Shown here piece after piece: positions 1-6,735 of a stretch of DNA of 12,329 nt (position 1 is its first letter; each line of letters begins with the position of its first letter). A program made the position numbers and the translations under genes. The notes under the pieces are model-generated. The model made no database searches. It saw nothing but the letters and a program-made list of their open reading frames with translations, and was not told the DNA's origin. Origin of the DNA: Lachnospiraceae bacterium UBA1718. GTDB taxonomy: Bacteria; Bacillota; Clostridia; Lachnospirales; Lachnospiraceae. The stretch lies in assembly GCA_002317245.1 (NCBI GenBank), contig DCIU01000085.1:1-12329 (forward strand), written 5' to 3'.

Positions 1-1127
1 GACTGGTAATATGCTCCGGATATCATGGAGATGCCAGCAAACCAGGCGCTTAACAGGTATATTCTTGCTGCCACAATGCCAAGGGACAGGGTATCTGGAC
101 TTGTGAGTCCGAATAAGGCACATAACTGGCCGGCGAATACGGATAATGCGGCGAGGAAGACTGTAGAGATGCTTACTCCGATAATCAATGAGAACTTAAG
201 CACATTGTGCAGCTCTGGGAAATTGCGCTCGCCAAATAGTGTTCCAGACAGTGGCATAAGGGAATCGCAGGTTGCATTAATGAAGATGAGTGCAAGGTAA
301 GAGATGTTTAGAACGAAATCAAATACCGCAACACCCGAAGAGCCCATGAGACGAACAAGAATGTGGTTGGCAACCAGAATGAAAATAAACTGGGCTATAT
401 ACTGGTTGGAACTTGACAGACCAATCCTCATGCATTCGAAGACATTCTTAAGATCAACAGGGTGCGGCCTGAAGCTGATAACGCGGTCCTTGTGAGTCAG
501 ATGGAAGAGCAGGAAGATTATGGATACAATCTGCCCTGTAAGAGTGGCATAGGCGCTTCCGTTGATACCAACACCCAGAATAGTAACAAGTACTATATTG
601 AGAACGACATCGGTGATTGTTCCTATGAAGAAGGATATTCCGGCGAACTTCTCCTGGTTATCGCTTCTTATCAGATAGTAGAGTGCGCAGTTTAAGAAAA
701 ATGCAGGCACTGTGATAAAGACTATTCTTGAGTAAGAGACGGTGAGGGCGTAGGTGGTGACATCCGCTGGACTTGATCCAAGGAGAATAGAAATCCCGGG
801 TGTGAATAATGCACCCAGTATACCAATTATGAGGCCGATGATTATACTTGCTTCGATAACAGAAGAAGCAGTTATGTCAGCATCTGCTGTATCACCATTA
901 CCCATGAGCTTGGCGAACTTGACTGAGCCACCAACACTTAAGGCAACAAATATTACATCTATGAACATATATATAGGTAAGGAATAGCCAATGGCGGCCA
1001 GGCCGGCTTCACCTAATGCGTTACCTACTACTATTGAATCTATAACATTTGAGATAGCAAGACCTATTCCTACTAGGGCGGAAGGATAGAAGAACTGCAA
1101 AAAAGCCTTCTGGGTAAATTTATTCAT
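1..1127 (-). CDS. MATE-family efflux transporter, C-terminus cut by window edge
   Basis: Reading leftward from the ATG at 1127-1125 gives 375 uninterrupted codons to the left edge. The translation (MNKFTQKAFLQFFYPSAL...) is very hydrophobic, with successive membrane segments and the MATE layout: an N-terminal bundle containing the 'SNVIDSIVVGNALGEAGLAA' stretch (about residues 23-42), a basic cytoplasmic linker around HKDRVISFRP, and a second bundle starting near residue 228 (SSSNQYIAQFIFILVANHIL). MATE proteins export cationic drugs, dyes or metabolites using Na+ or H+ gradients in the cytoplasmic membrane; the substrate cannot be read here. Family members are usually about 440-460 residues, so roughly 70-80 residues are missing off the left edge. 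The RBS is weak (ACAGG, six bases before ATG). The gene is divergent from the division operon and probably independent of it. The family is secure; the subfamily (MepA/NorM/DinF-like) is not. Confidence 0.9.
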   Translation of the reverse strand, partial: MNKFTQKAFLQFFYPSALVGIGLAISNVIDSIVVGNALGEAGLAAIGYSLPIYMFIDVIFVALSVGGSVKFAKLMGNGDTADADITASSVIEASIIIGLIIGILGALFTPGISILLGSSPADVTTYALTVSYSRIVFITVPAFFLNCALYYLIRSDNQEKFAGISFFIGTITDVVLNIVLVTILGVGINGSAYATLTGQIVSIIFLLFHLTHKDRVISFRPHPVDLKNVFECMRIGLSSSNQYIAQFIFILVANHILVRLMGSSGVAVFDFVLNISYLALIFINATCDSLMPLSGTLFGERNFPELHNVLKFSLIIGVSISTVFLAALSVFAGQLCALFGLTSPDTLSLGIVAARIYLLSAWFAGISMISGAYYQ

Positions 1128-1172
1128 TAATAACCTGTCTTTCCAGTCGTTTTCGACACTTTTATCCCCTTA

Positions 1173-1181
1173 AATATACCA
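1173..1181 (-). promoter_or_regulatory. Putative extended -10 promoter of the MATE gene
   Basis: On the minus strand this reads TGGTATATT, an extended -10 (TGn-TATATT) 5/6 matching the sigma-A -10. No good -35 lies at 16-18 bases, as is common for extended -10 promoters. Transcription would start near 1166, leaving a leader of about 40 bases before the ATG at 1127. Sequence match only. Confidence 0.4.
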
Positions 1182-1249
1182 TACAAGGCATTGGTAAATA
1201 TTAACAAAAAAATATAGATAAAATTTGTGAAATATTTCGGGAAAATTAA

Positions 1250-1282
1250 GACAACCACAATATATAGTGGTTGTCATTTTTT
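1250..1282 (+). terminator. Intrinsic terminator facing mraZ, with no rightward gene upstream
   Basis: A perfect 9-bp stem (GACAACCAC 1250-1258, GTGGTTGTC 1267-1275) closes an 8-base AT loop and is followed by A and six T residues (1277-1282). The T tract makes it a plus-strand terminator. The only gene to its left is on the minus strand, so it does not end a visible gene. It may shield the division operon from readthrough antisense to the MATE gene, or be left over from a former neighbour. Confidence 0.7.
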
Positions 1283-1372
1283 ATACCACAAGATTATCCC
1301 TCCACCCGGCCACCACCGGTACAAAATGGCGATTTTACGCGGTTTTTTGGCATTTTGGGGTTGAAAAAAGGC

Positions 1373-1401
1373 TTGTATTTGGCAGAAAACCTCTGTATAA
1401 T
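1373..1401 (+). promoter_or_regulatory. Sigma-A promoter of the mraZ division operon
   Basis: TTGTAT (1373-1378) and a perfect TATAAT (1396-1401) are separated by 17 bases. The predicted start is about 1407-1408, giving a leader of about 120 bases before mraZ. No other equally good promoter is seen upstream of rsmH, ftsL, the PBP gene or ftsW, so this probably drives the cluster up to ftsQ. The phased boxes that begin on the -10 suggest repression by MraZ. Confidence 0.75.
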
Positions 1402-1449
1402 GTGGGTAAAAGTGGTGCAAAATGGTGCCAAAGTGGTAGAAAGTGGTGG
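1401..1449 (+). promoter_or_regulatory. MraZ-box array (phased TGG direct repeats)
   Basis: TGG cores lie at 1403 (TGTGGG), 1413, 1423, 1434 and 1444, with spacings of 10, 10, 11 and 10 bases, that is one per helical turn on the same face. Four of the five have an A-rich flank of the form AAAGTGGTG or AAAATGGTG. MraZ is known to bind such direct repeats just after its own promoter: TGGGN units with 5-base spacers in E. coli, and AAAGTG-type units in Mollicutes. The array starts on the -10 and covers the first transcribed bases, so bound MraZ should block initiation. The match is by sequence and position; binding is inferred. Confidence 0.75.
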
Positions 1450-1518
1450 ATAAGTAGGATAACTCGGTGGATAACTTTTAAATCGAGTCAAAAAGCCGGA
1501 AAAATGGCTATCCGAAAC

Positions 1519-1524
1519 GGTGAT
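1519..1524 (+). promoter_or_regulatory. RBS fixing the mraZ start at ATG 1529
   Basis: GGTGAT pairs with the 3' end of 16S rRNA and sits 4 bases before ATG 1529. An in-frame GTG at 1520 lies inside this site and has no RBS of its own, so the ATG is preferred. The resulting N-terminus MFMGEYNHTID matches the usual MraZ start. Confidence 0.65.
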
Positions 1525-1528
1525 TAAT

Positions 1529-1960
1529 ATGTTCATGGGTGAATACAACCATACAATTGATCTAAAGGGCAGAGTCATAGTACCTGCGAAGTTCCGTGAA
1601 TCACTTGGTGAAGAATTCGTAGTAACCAAGGGCCTTGACGGATGCTTATTCGTGTATGACATGTCTGAATGGGCCGCTTTCGAAGAGAAGCTGAAGACTC
1701 TTCCTATTACCAATAAGGATGCGAGAAGCTTCGTTCGATTCTTCTTAGCTGGTGCCACAAGCGTAGAAGTAGATAAGCAGGGAAGAATACTTCTTCCGGC
1801 AGTGCTTAGAGAATTTGCAGACTTAACCAAGGATGTTGTCCTTATCGGCGTTGCCAGCAGAGTTGAAATCTGGAGCAAGGATCGTTGGGATGGAACAGCT
1901 AACTTCGACGATATGGAAGATATCGCAGAGCATATGGCTGAACTGGGGCTTAGCATTTAA
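1529..1960 (+). CDS. mraZ: Transcriptional regulator MraZ
   Basis: The 143-residue product has the normal MraZ length and the family opening MFMGEYNHTID. It holds two SpoVT/AbrB-like swapped-hairpin half-domains, each with the D-x-x-G-R-x-x-x-P-x-x-x-R signature: D11-LKGRVIVPAKFR and D82-KQGRILLPAVLR. MraZ forms ring-like oligomers that bind direct repeats upstream of its own gene and usually repress the dcw operon. This fits the phased boxes over the promoter just upstream. It is the first gene of the operon, and its TAA overlaps the rsmH ATG by one base (TAATG), so the two are translationally coupled. A longer reading from GTG 1520 would add three residues but lacks an RBS. Confidence 0.97.
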   Translation: MFMGEYNHTIDLKGRVIVPAKFRESLGEEFVVTKGLDGCLFVYDMSEWAAFEEKLKTLPITNKDARSFVRFFLAGATSVEVDKQGRILLPAVLREFADLTKDVVLIGVASRVEIWSKDRWDGTANFDDMEDIAEHMAELGLSI

Positions 1961-2889
1961 TGGATTTTTCACATAAGTCAGTATTACTTAACGAGACAAT
2001 AGAAGGGCTTAACATTAAGCCTGATGGAATATATGTAGATGGAACACTTGGAGGTGCCGGTCATTCTTCGCAGATACTGAAGAGACTTGGCCCCAAGGGA
2101 CGATTAATAGGAATTGATCAGGATGAGGCAGCAATTAAGACTGCTACAGAGAGAATTGGTTCATCGAAGAATGTAACTATAGTAAGAAGCAATTATTCAA
2201 GAATGACAGATGTTCTTGATGAGCTTGGAATAGACAAGGTTGATGGAATTCTTCTTGATCTTGGGGTTTCATCTTACCAGCTTGATACGGTAGAGAGAGG
2301 CTTCTCATACAGATTTGATACAGAGCTTGATATGAGAATGGACCAGAGACAGTCCCTTACAGCTAAGGACATTGTTAACGGATACTCAGAGAAGGAACTG
2401 TTCAAGATAATTAGAGATTATGGCGAAGAGCAGTTCGCACAGAACATTGCCAAGCACATAGTAGCAGCCAGAAGCAAGGGCGAAATTGGTACTACCTTTG
2501 AACTCAACGAGATAATAAAGGCTGCAATACCTGCCAAGAAGAGACAGAATGGACATCCATCCAAGAAGACCTTCCAGGCAATAAGGATTGAATGTAACAG
2601 AGAACTGGAAGTTCTAAGGGATTCCCTTGATGACATGATTGACAGATTAGCCCCGGGCGGAAGACTTGCAATTATTACCTTCCATTCCCTGGAAGACAGA
2701 ATAGTAAAGGTGGCATTTAAAAATGCTGAGAATCCTTGCACATGTCCACCAGAATTTCCGGTGTGTGTGTGTGGAAAGATAAGTAAAGGCAGGAACGTAA
2801 GTAGAAAGCCAATAATTCCATCGGAAGAAGAGATGGAAGAAAACAGCCGGTCAAAGAGTTCTAAATTGAGAATATTTGAAAGGGCATAA
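1960..2889 (+). CDS. rsmH: 16S rRNA (cytosine-1402-N4) methyltransferase RsmH
   Basis: The 309-residue length is typical. RsmH (MraW) transfers a methyl group from S-adenosylmethionine to N4 of C1402 in the ribosomal decoding centre. Visible landmarks are HKSVLLNE near the start, the SAM-binding loop VDGTLGGAGHS (26-36), GIDQDE, LLDLGVSSYQLD, RGFSYR followed by LDMRMD, and TFHSLEDRIVK near residue 240. A cysteine-rich PCTCPPEFPVCVCGK segment follows, as in many Firmicute members. The start codon is fused to the mraZ stop. It is the second gene of the dcw operon in nearly all bacteria that have the cluster, although its substrate is the ribosome. Confidence 0.97.
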   Translation: MDFSHKSVLLNETIEGLNIKPDGIYVDGTLGGAGHSSQILKRLGPKGRLIGIDQDEAAIKTATERIGSSKNVTIVRSNYSRMTDVLDELGIDKVDGILLDLGVSSYQLDTVERGFSYRFDTELDMRMDQRQSLTAKDIVNGYSEKELFKIIRDYGEEQFAQNIAKHIVAARSKGEIGTTFELNEIIKAAIPAKKRQNGHPSKKTFQAIRIECNRELEVLRDSLDDMIDRLAPGGRLAIITFHSLEDRIVKVAFKNAENPCTCPPEFPVCVCGKISKGRNVSRKPIIPSEEEMEENSRSKSSKLRIFERA

Positions 2890-2922
2890 ATGAAAAATCA
2901 AGCCAAAATGAGGGGACATTGA
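2890..2922 (+). CDS. Possible 10-codon coupling ORF between rsmH and ftsL
   Basis: Directly after the rsmH stop (TAA then ATG) lies a 10-codon frame, MKNQAKMRGH, ending in TGA at 2920-2922. It has an RBS-like AAAGGG (2879-2884) five bases before the ATG, whereas the next gene (ATG 2930) has no good RBS at normal spacing. The TGA is seven bases before that ATG. Such a mini-frame could hand ribosomes from rsmH to ftsL. It may equally be chance. No peptide function is claimed. Confidence 0.3.
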   Translation: MKNQAKMRGH

Positions 2923-2929
2923 AGCTAAG

Positions 2930-3388
2930 ATGGGTAGTCAGGTAACAAGATCTAACAACAGAACACAGTCAGGATACAATTCATATATCCAGGGAAATAC
3001 AGTACGTAAGGCAGCACCTAATAAGCAGGCTGAGCGTCAACTTAGAAGAGTTCATAGGAATCAGGCAAAAGTACGTTACATGAACTTTGGATATGTGGTA
3101 TTCTTAAGTATAGCAATATTTATAACAGCACTTACATTACTTGGTTATGTTAAGATGCGTTCAGAGCTTACAATGAGCATCAAGAGAGTAGCTACGTTGG
3201 AAAGCCAGTACAATGATCTTAAGCTTACTAATGATGAGAACCTTGCAAGAATTAATGGTTCTGTAAGCCTTGAGAACATTAAGCAGATTGCTATTGAAGA
3301 ATTAGGAATGACATATGCTAAGGAAGGTCAGGTAGTTGTAATCGAGAGCGAGGGAAGCGATTACGTAAGACAGTTACGCGACCTTTAA
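2930..3388 (+). CDS. ftsL: FtsL-type bitopic division protein
   Basis: The 152-residue product has a basic cytoplasmic tail (1-50; 11 Lys/Arg), one membrane span (about 53-74, FGYVVFLSIAIFITALTLLG), a coiled-coil stretch (about 75-108) and the FtsL/DivIC-type ending LENIKQIAIEELGMTYAKEG (113-132). FtsL pairs with DivIC/FtsB and DivIB/FtsQ outside the membrane and activates FtsW with its class B PBP. Position between rsmH and the PBP gene is the classic ftsL locus. Sequence conservation in this family is low, so the call rests on topology, the C-terminal motif and synteny. The ATG at 2930 is the only sensible start; its RBS is weak. The tail is longer than in B. subtilis FtsL and contains the string YIQGNTVRK. 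Confidence 0.88.
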   Translation: MGSQVTRSNNRTQSGYNSYIQGNTVRKAAPNKQAERQLRRVHRNQAKVRYMNFGYVVFLSIAIFITALTLLGYVKMRSELTMSIKRVATLESQYNDLKLTNDENLARINGSVSLENIKQIAIEELGMTYAKEGQVVVIESEGSDYVRQLRDL

Positions 3389-3408
3389 TAGCTTAAGGGG
3401 TAGCCGTA

Positions 3409-5586
3409 ATGGCTGATAGAAGAAGAAGTCGGAATCAGATCAACAAACCGTATAATGATAAGATGGAAGAGAAGCTAGTAATACTGTTCTTGGCAGTAGT
3501 ACTAGCTTTTGTCGGGTTAAGCGTTAAGCTTGTATCCATTACAAGAGACAATGGCGAGCAGTATAAGAAGCAGGTTCTTAGTCAGCAGCAGTATGAGAGT
3601 ACTGTAATCCCATTCAGACGTGGTGATATCCTGGATTCAATGGGTAATAAATTAGCCACCTCTGACAAGGTATATAACCTTATCATTGATAGCAAGGCTA
3701 TTATGAATGATGAGGAGAATCTTGAGCCTACAATGGTAGCTCTTAGAACGAGCTTCCTTGGCTTCAATGAGAACGATGTAAGGAATTATATTGCCTCTAA
3801 TCCAACCTCACAGTATTACGTGTCTATGAAGCAGTTAACCTATGATCAGGTAGCTGTCTACAATGACTATGTTGCCAATGCTGAGGATGCCTCACATATT
3901 AAGGGCATATGGTTCGAGGAAGAGTATAGAAGGTATTATCCTAATAATGAGCTTGCCTGCGATGTAATTGGATTCACTGGCAAGGATAACGTAGGTAACT
4001 ACGGACTTGAGCAGTACTATAATGATACACTTAATGGCGTTAACGGCCGTTCTTATGGATATCTTAATGATACTGAGACCCTGGAGCGCACAACTATCTC
4101 GCCAGTTGACGGATATAATCTTGTAACAACAATTGACGGTAATATCCAGCAGATAGTGGAGAAGTATCTCTACCAGTTCAACGAGGAGCATAAGAATGCA
4201 GCCAGAACAGGTAATGGTGCCCGTAATGTCGGTGCAATCATTATGGATGTTAATTCCGGTGAGATTCTTGCCATGGCAAGCTACCCTAACTTCAACCTCA
4301 ACAATCCAAGAGACGAGCAGAAGCTCCTTGGGTCAAGTATGGTTAATGAGAAGGGTGCCATTGAGTATGAGGCTGAGGTTATAACTCAGGAGAACATTCA
4401 TGAACTCCTTAATACTGATGACGCCACATATCAGAATCTTAATTATTTATGGAAAAATTTCTGCATTTCGACTACGTATGAACCGGGATCTGTTGCCAAG
4501 CCTTTTACTGTCGCAACAGGACTTGAATCGGGCCGAATGACAGGTGATGAATACTATACATGTAATGGTCAGCTCCATGTTGGTGATCATGATATCAAGT
4601 GCCATAACTACAAGAAGGGTGGTGATGGTACCTTGTCTGTTCAGGAATCCATAGAGCAGTCATGTAACGTTGCACTCATGCTTATGGGTAAGCAAATTGG
4701 TAAGTCTACCTTCCTTGAATACCAGGAGAAGTTCAACTTCGGTCTGAAGACTAATATAGATCTCTACGGAGAATCCCGTACTAATACACTTGTATTCAAC
4801 AACCAGACAATGGGTGATACAGAGCTTGCGACATCAACCTTCGGTCAGGGCTACAATGTAACCATGATCCAGACAATAGCAGCCTTTGCTTCCCTTATCA
4901 ATGGTGGTTACTACTATGAGCCACACGTGGTTAAGCAGATCACAGCTTCTGATGGATCAATTGTTGAGAATATCAGCCCACGAGTACTTAAACAGACTAT
5001 ATCAGCTACAACTTCTGCCAAGATTATTGAGTACTGCAACGGCGTAGTAGTTAATGGTACTGGTAAGACAGCCCGTCCTGCAGGATATGCAATTGGTGGT
5101 AAGACAGGAACAGCCGAGACTATTCCAAGAGATAAGAGGAACTACGTTGTATCCTTCATGGGATATGCTCCAGCTGACAACCCACAGATTGCCATCTACG
5201 TAGTTGTTGACAGACCTAATGCAACCTTCCAGGATGATGCCAAGTTTGCAACAGGAATTGTTCGTTCTATCCTCACAGAGGTTCTTCCTTACATGAATAT
5301 CTACATGACAGAGGAATTATCTGAGAAGGAGATGCAGGAGATAGCAGAGCTTAACATATCAATCAAGCAGGCAGCTTCTGAGGAAGAAGCTCTTGAGGAA
5401 GGTGAGGGCTCTGAAGAAGATGATGGCATTATTGATGCCCATGGAGGAGATGTTACTTCATCAACAGAAGTTACTCCTGAAGAAATGGAATCAGATGATG
5501 TTGAGACAGCTCCACTTACAGGATCTGTCCTTAATACAGATACAGGTAACGCGGTAAAGGAAGACGACTCTAATGCCCCAGAATAA
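3409..5586 (+). CDS. ftsI: Class B penicillin-binding protein (FtsI/PBP2B/SpoVD type transpeptidase)
   Basis: The 725-residue septal D,D-transpeptidase cross-links peptidoglycan together with FtsW. A short basic tail and one membrane anchor (about 23-43) precede the PBP dimerisation domain, with 'RRGDILDSMGNKLA' near residue 70. The transpeptidase domain has all three motifs: S361-V-A-K364 in EPGSVAKPF, S418-C-N420, and K565-T-G567 in GGKTGTAET. It should be active and beta-lactam sensitive in principle. An RBS AAGGGG lies 8 bases before ATG. Two oddities are an insert of about 30-35 residues between NNPR (298-301) and the catalytic serine relative to E. coli FtsI, and a C-terminal acidic tail (635-725; about 30 Asp/Glu to 3 Lys) on the outer face. 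No PASTA domain is seen. The last 14 bases overlap ftsW. A sporulation role (SpoVD) cannot be excluded by sequence, but the position argues for vegetative septation. Confidence 0.95.
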   Translation: MADRRRSRNQINKPYNDKMEEKLVILFLAVVLAFVGLSVKLVSITRDNGEQYKKQVLSQQQYESTVIPFRRGDILDSMGNKLATSDKVYNLIIDSKAIMNDEENLEPTMVALRTSFLGFNENDVRNYIASNPTSQYYVSMKQLTYDQVAVYNDYVANAEDASHIKGIWFEEEYRRYYPNNELACDVIGFTGKDNVGNYGLEQYYNDTLNGVNGRSYGYLNDTETLERTTISPVDGYNLVTTIDGNIQQIVEKYLYQFNEEHKNAARTGNGARNVGAIIMDVNSGEILAMASYPNFNLNNPRDEQKLLGSSMVNEKGAIEYEAEVITQENIHELLNTDDATYQNLNYLWKNFCISTTYEPGSVAKPFTVATGLESGRMTGDEYYTCNGQLHVGDHDIKCHNYKKGGDGTLSVQESIEQSCNVALMLMGKQIGKSTFLEYQEKFNFGLKTNIDLYGESRTNTLVFNNQTMGDTELATSTFGQGYNVTMIQTIAAFASLINGGYYYEPHVVKQITASDGSIVENISPRVLKQTISATTSAKIIEYCNGVVVNGTGKTARPAGYAIGGKTGTAETIPRDKRNYVVSFMGYAPADNPQIAIYVVVDRPNATFQDDAKFATGIVRSILTEVLPYMNIYMTEELSEKEMQEIAELNISIKQAASEEEALEEGEGSEEDDGIIDAHGGDVTSSTEVTPEEMESDDVETAPLTGSVLNTDTGNAVKEDDSNAPE

Positions 5587-6733
5587 AGGAAAAGGAAAGA
5601 ATAGAAAAATAGGTTATATTGACTTTAACCTCATATTCGTTGTTCTGTTACTATTGGGCTTTGGTCTGATTATGGTATATTCTACCAGCTCTTACAGCGC
5701 ATCCATGTCATCCGGCTCAAACAATGATCCTGCTTTCTATCTTAAGAAGCAGGTAGTCGCTACCATTTTTGGCCTTGGAGCCATGGTCTTCATGACCTTC
5801 TGGCCATACAGGTGGTGGATGAATCTTGCAACTCCGGCTTACTTCGTGGCAATTGGCCTTATTGGACTCGTATTAACACCTCTTGGTATCGAGGCTAACG
5901 GTGCCAGAAGATGGCTTAACCTCGGTGTATCACTTCAGCCGGCAGAGGTTGCGAAGCTGGCAATGATTATATTCCTTGCGACCATTATTGTTAAAATGGG
6001 TGATAAGATTGATACCCCCAGAGGATTTATATTTGCACTTGCTTCACCAGGATTTGTAGCAGCGCTAATCTATGTTATTACTGATAACTTAAGCTCGGCT
6101 ATTATCGTTATGGCTATTGCTTTTATCATGCTTTTTATTGCCAGCCCACAGTATAAGATATTCGTCTATATTGTTGCCGGTGGTGCGGCTCTTGTTGCAA
6201 TTATCGTATTCCTGGCATCCAAGGTATTTACAGGTGGTGGCTTCCGTCTGGCTAGAATCAGAGCCTGGCTTAGCCCTGAAGACTATGCAACAGGAACTGG
6301 TTATCAGACACTTCAGGCCCTTTATGCAATCGGTTCTGGCGGAACCTTTGGTAAGGGATTAGGTCAGAGTACCCAGAAGCTTGGATTTATTCCTGAAGCA
6401 CAGAACGATATGATTTTCTCCATTATCTGTGAAGAGCTTGGACTCTTCGGTGGATTGTGCGTACTTATCCTCTTCCTCCTTATGTTGTGGAGAATGCTTA
6501 TTATTGCTATTAATACTAAGGATATGTTCGGCGAACTCCTTGTAGTAGGCGTTATGTCCCATATAGCAGTCCAGGTTATCTTCAATGTTGCCGTTGTTAC
6601 CAACATCATTCCTAATACTGGTATTTCCCTTCCATTTATTAGCTATGGTGGTTCTTCGGTCATGTTCCTTCTTATGGAGGTTGGACTTGTATTTAGTGTA
6701 GGCCGATCGATAAAATTTGAGACTGTCGAATAA
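5573..6733 (+). CDS. ftsW: Septal peptidoglycan glycosyltransferase FtsW (SEDS family)
   Basis: The 386-residue polytopic membrane protein has about ten spans. SEDS proteins polymerise lipid II into glycan strands; FtsW does so at the septum with its partner class B PBP. Visible signatures are the first span with VYSTSSYSA, the conserved loop NGARRWLNLG (109-118) followed by LQPAEVAKLA, and the extracellular motif PEAQNDMIFSIICEELG with E275 and D279, D279 matching the proposed catalytic aspartate of the family. ISLPFISYGGSS precedes the last span. The ATG lies inside the PBP gene (14-base overlap), with AAGGA 11 bases upstream, so the two partner enzymes are translationally coupled. FtsW rather than RodA is chosen from its pairing with the divisional PBP and ftsQ/ftsZ. 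Confidence 0.95.
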   Translation: MPQNKGKGKNRKIGYIDFNLIFVVLLLLGFGLIMVYSTSSYSASMSSGSNNDPAFYLKKQVVATIFGLGAMVFMTFWPYRWWMNLATPAYFVAIGLIGLVLTPLGIEANGARRWLNLGVSLQPAEVAKLAMIIFLATIIVKMGDKIDTPRGFIFALASPGFVAALIYVITDNLSSAIIVMAIAFIMLFIASPQYKIFVYIVAGGAALVAIIVFLASKVFTGGGFRLARIRAWLSPEDYATGTGYQTLQALYAIGSGGTFGKGLGQSTQKLGFIPEAQNDMIFSIICEELGLFGGLCVLILFLLMLWRMLIIAINTKDMFGELLVVGVMSHIAVQVIFNVAVVTNIIPNTGISLPFISYGGSSVMFLLMEVGLVFSVGRSIKFETVE

Positions 6734-6735
6734 AT

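Larger units (their letters stand above)
1128..1528. other. Divergent intergenic region between MATE gene and mraZ
   Basis: This 401-bp stretch has no convincing gene. The left part (1128-1249) is AT-rich and holds the MATE leader and promoter. A rightward hairpin terminator lies at 1250-1282. The mraZ promoter lies at 1373-1401 and the phased TGG box array runs from about 1401 to 1475. Open frames crossing the array encode only repetitive, unlikely peptides. Between 1283 and 1372 I see only a short GC-rich patch (CCACCCGGCCACCACCGG) with no assigned role. Confidence 0.8.

Noticed and set aside
25..987. Several plus-strand frames at the left end
   Set aside because: They are antisense to a continuous, strongly hydrophobic 375-codon MATE frame on the minus strand.
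1267..1527. Open frames (86 and 60 codons) running through the mraZ leader
   Set aside because: They span the terminator loop, promoter and TGG boxes, have no RBS, and translate the repeats into low-complexity peptide. The DNA is better explained as regulatory.
1294..1956. 220-codon minus-strand frame opposite mraZ
   Set aside because: It is a shadow of mraZ, which has clear family motifs on the plus strand. The minus frame has no RBS or recognisable domain.
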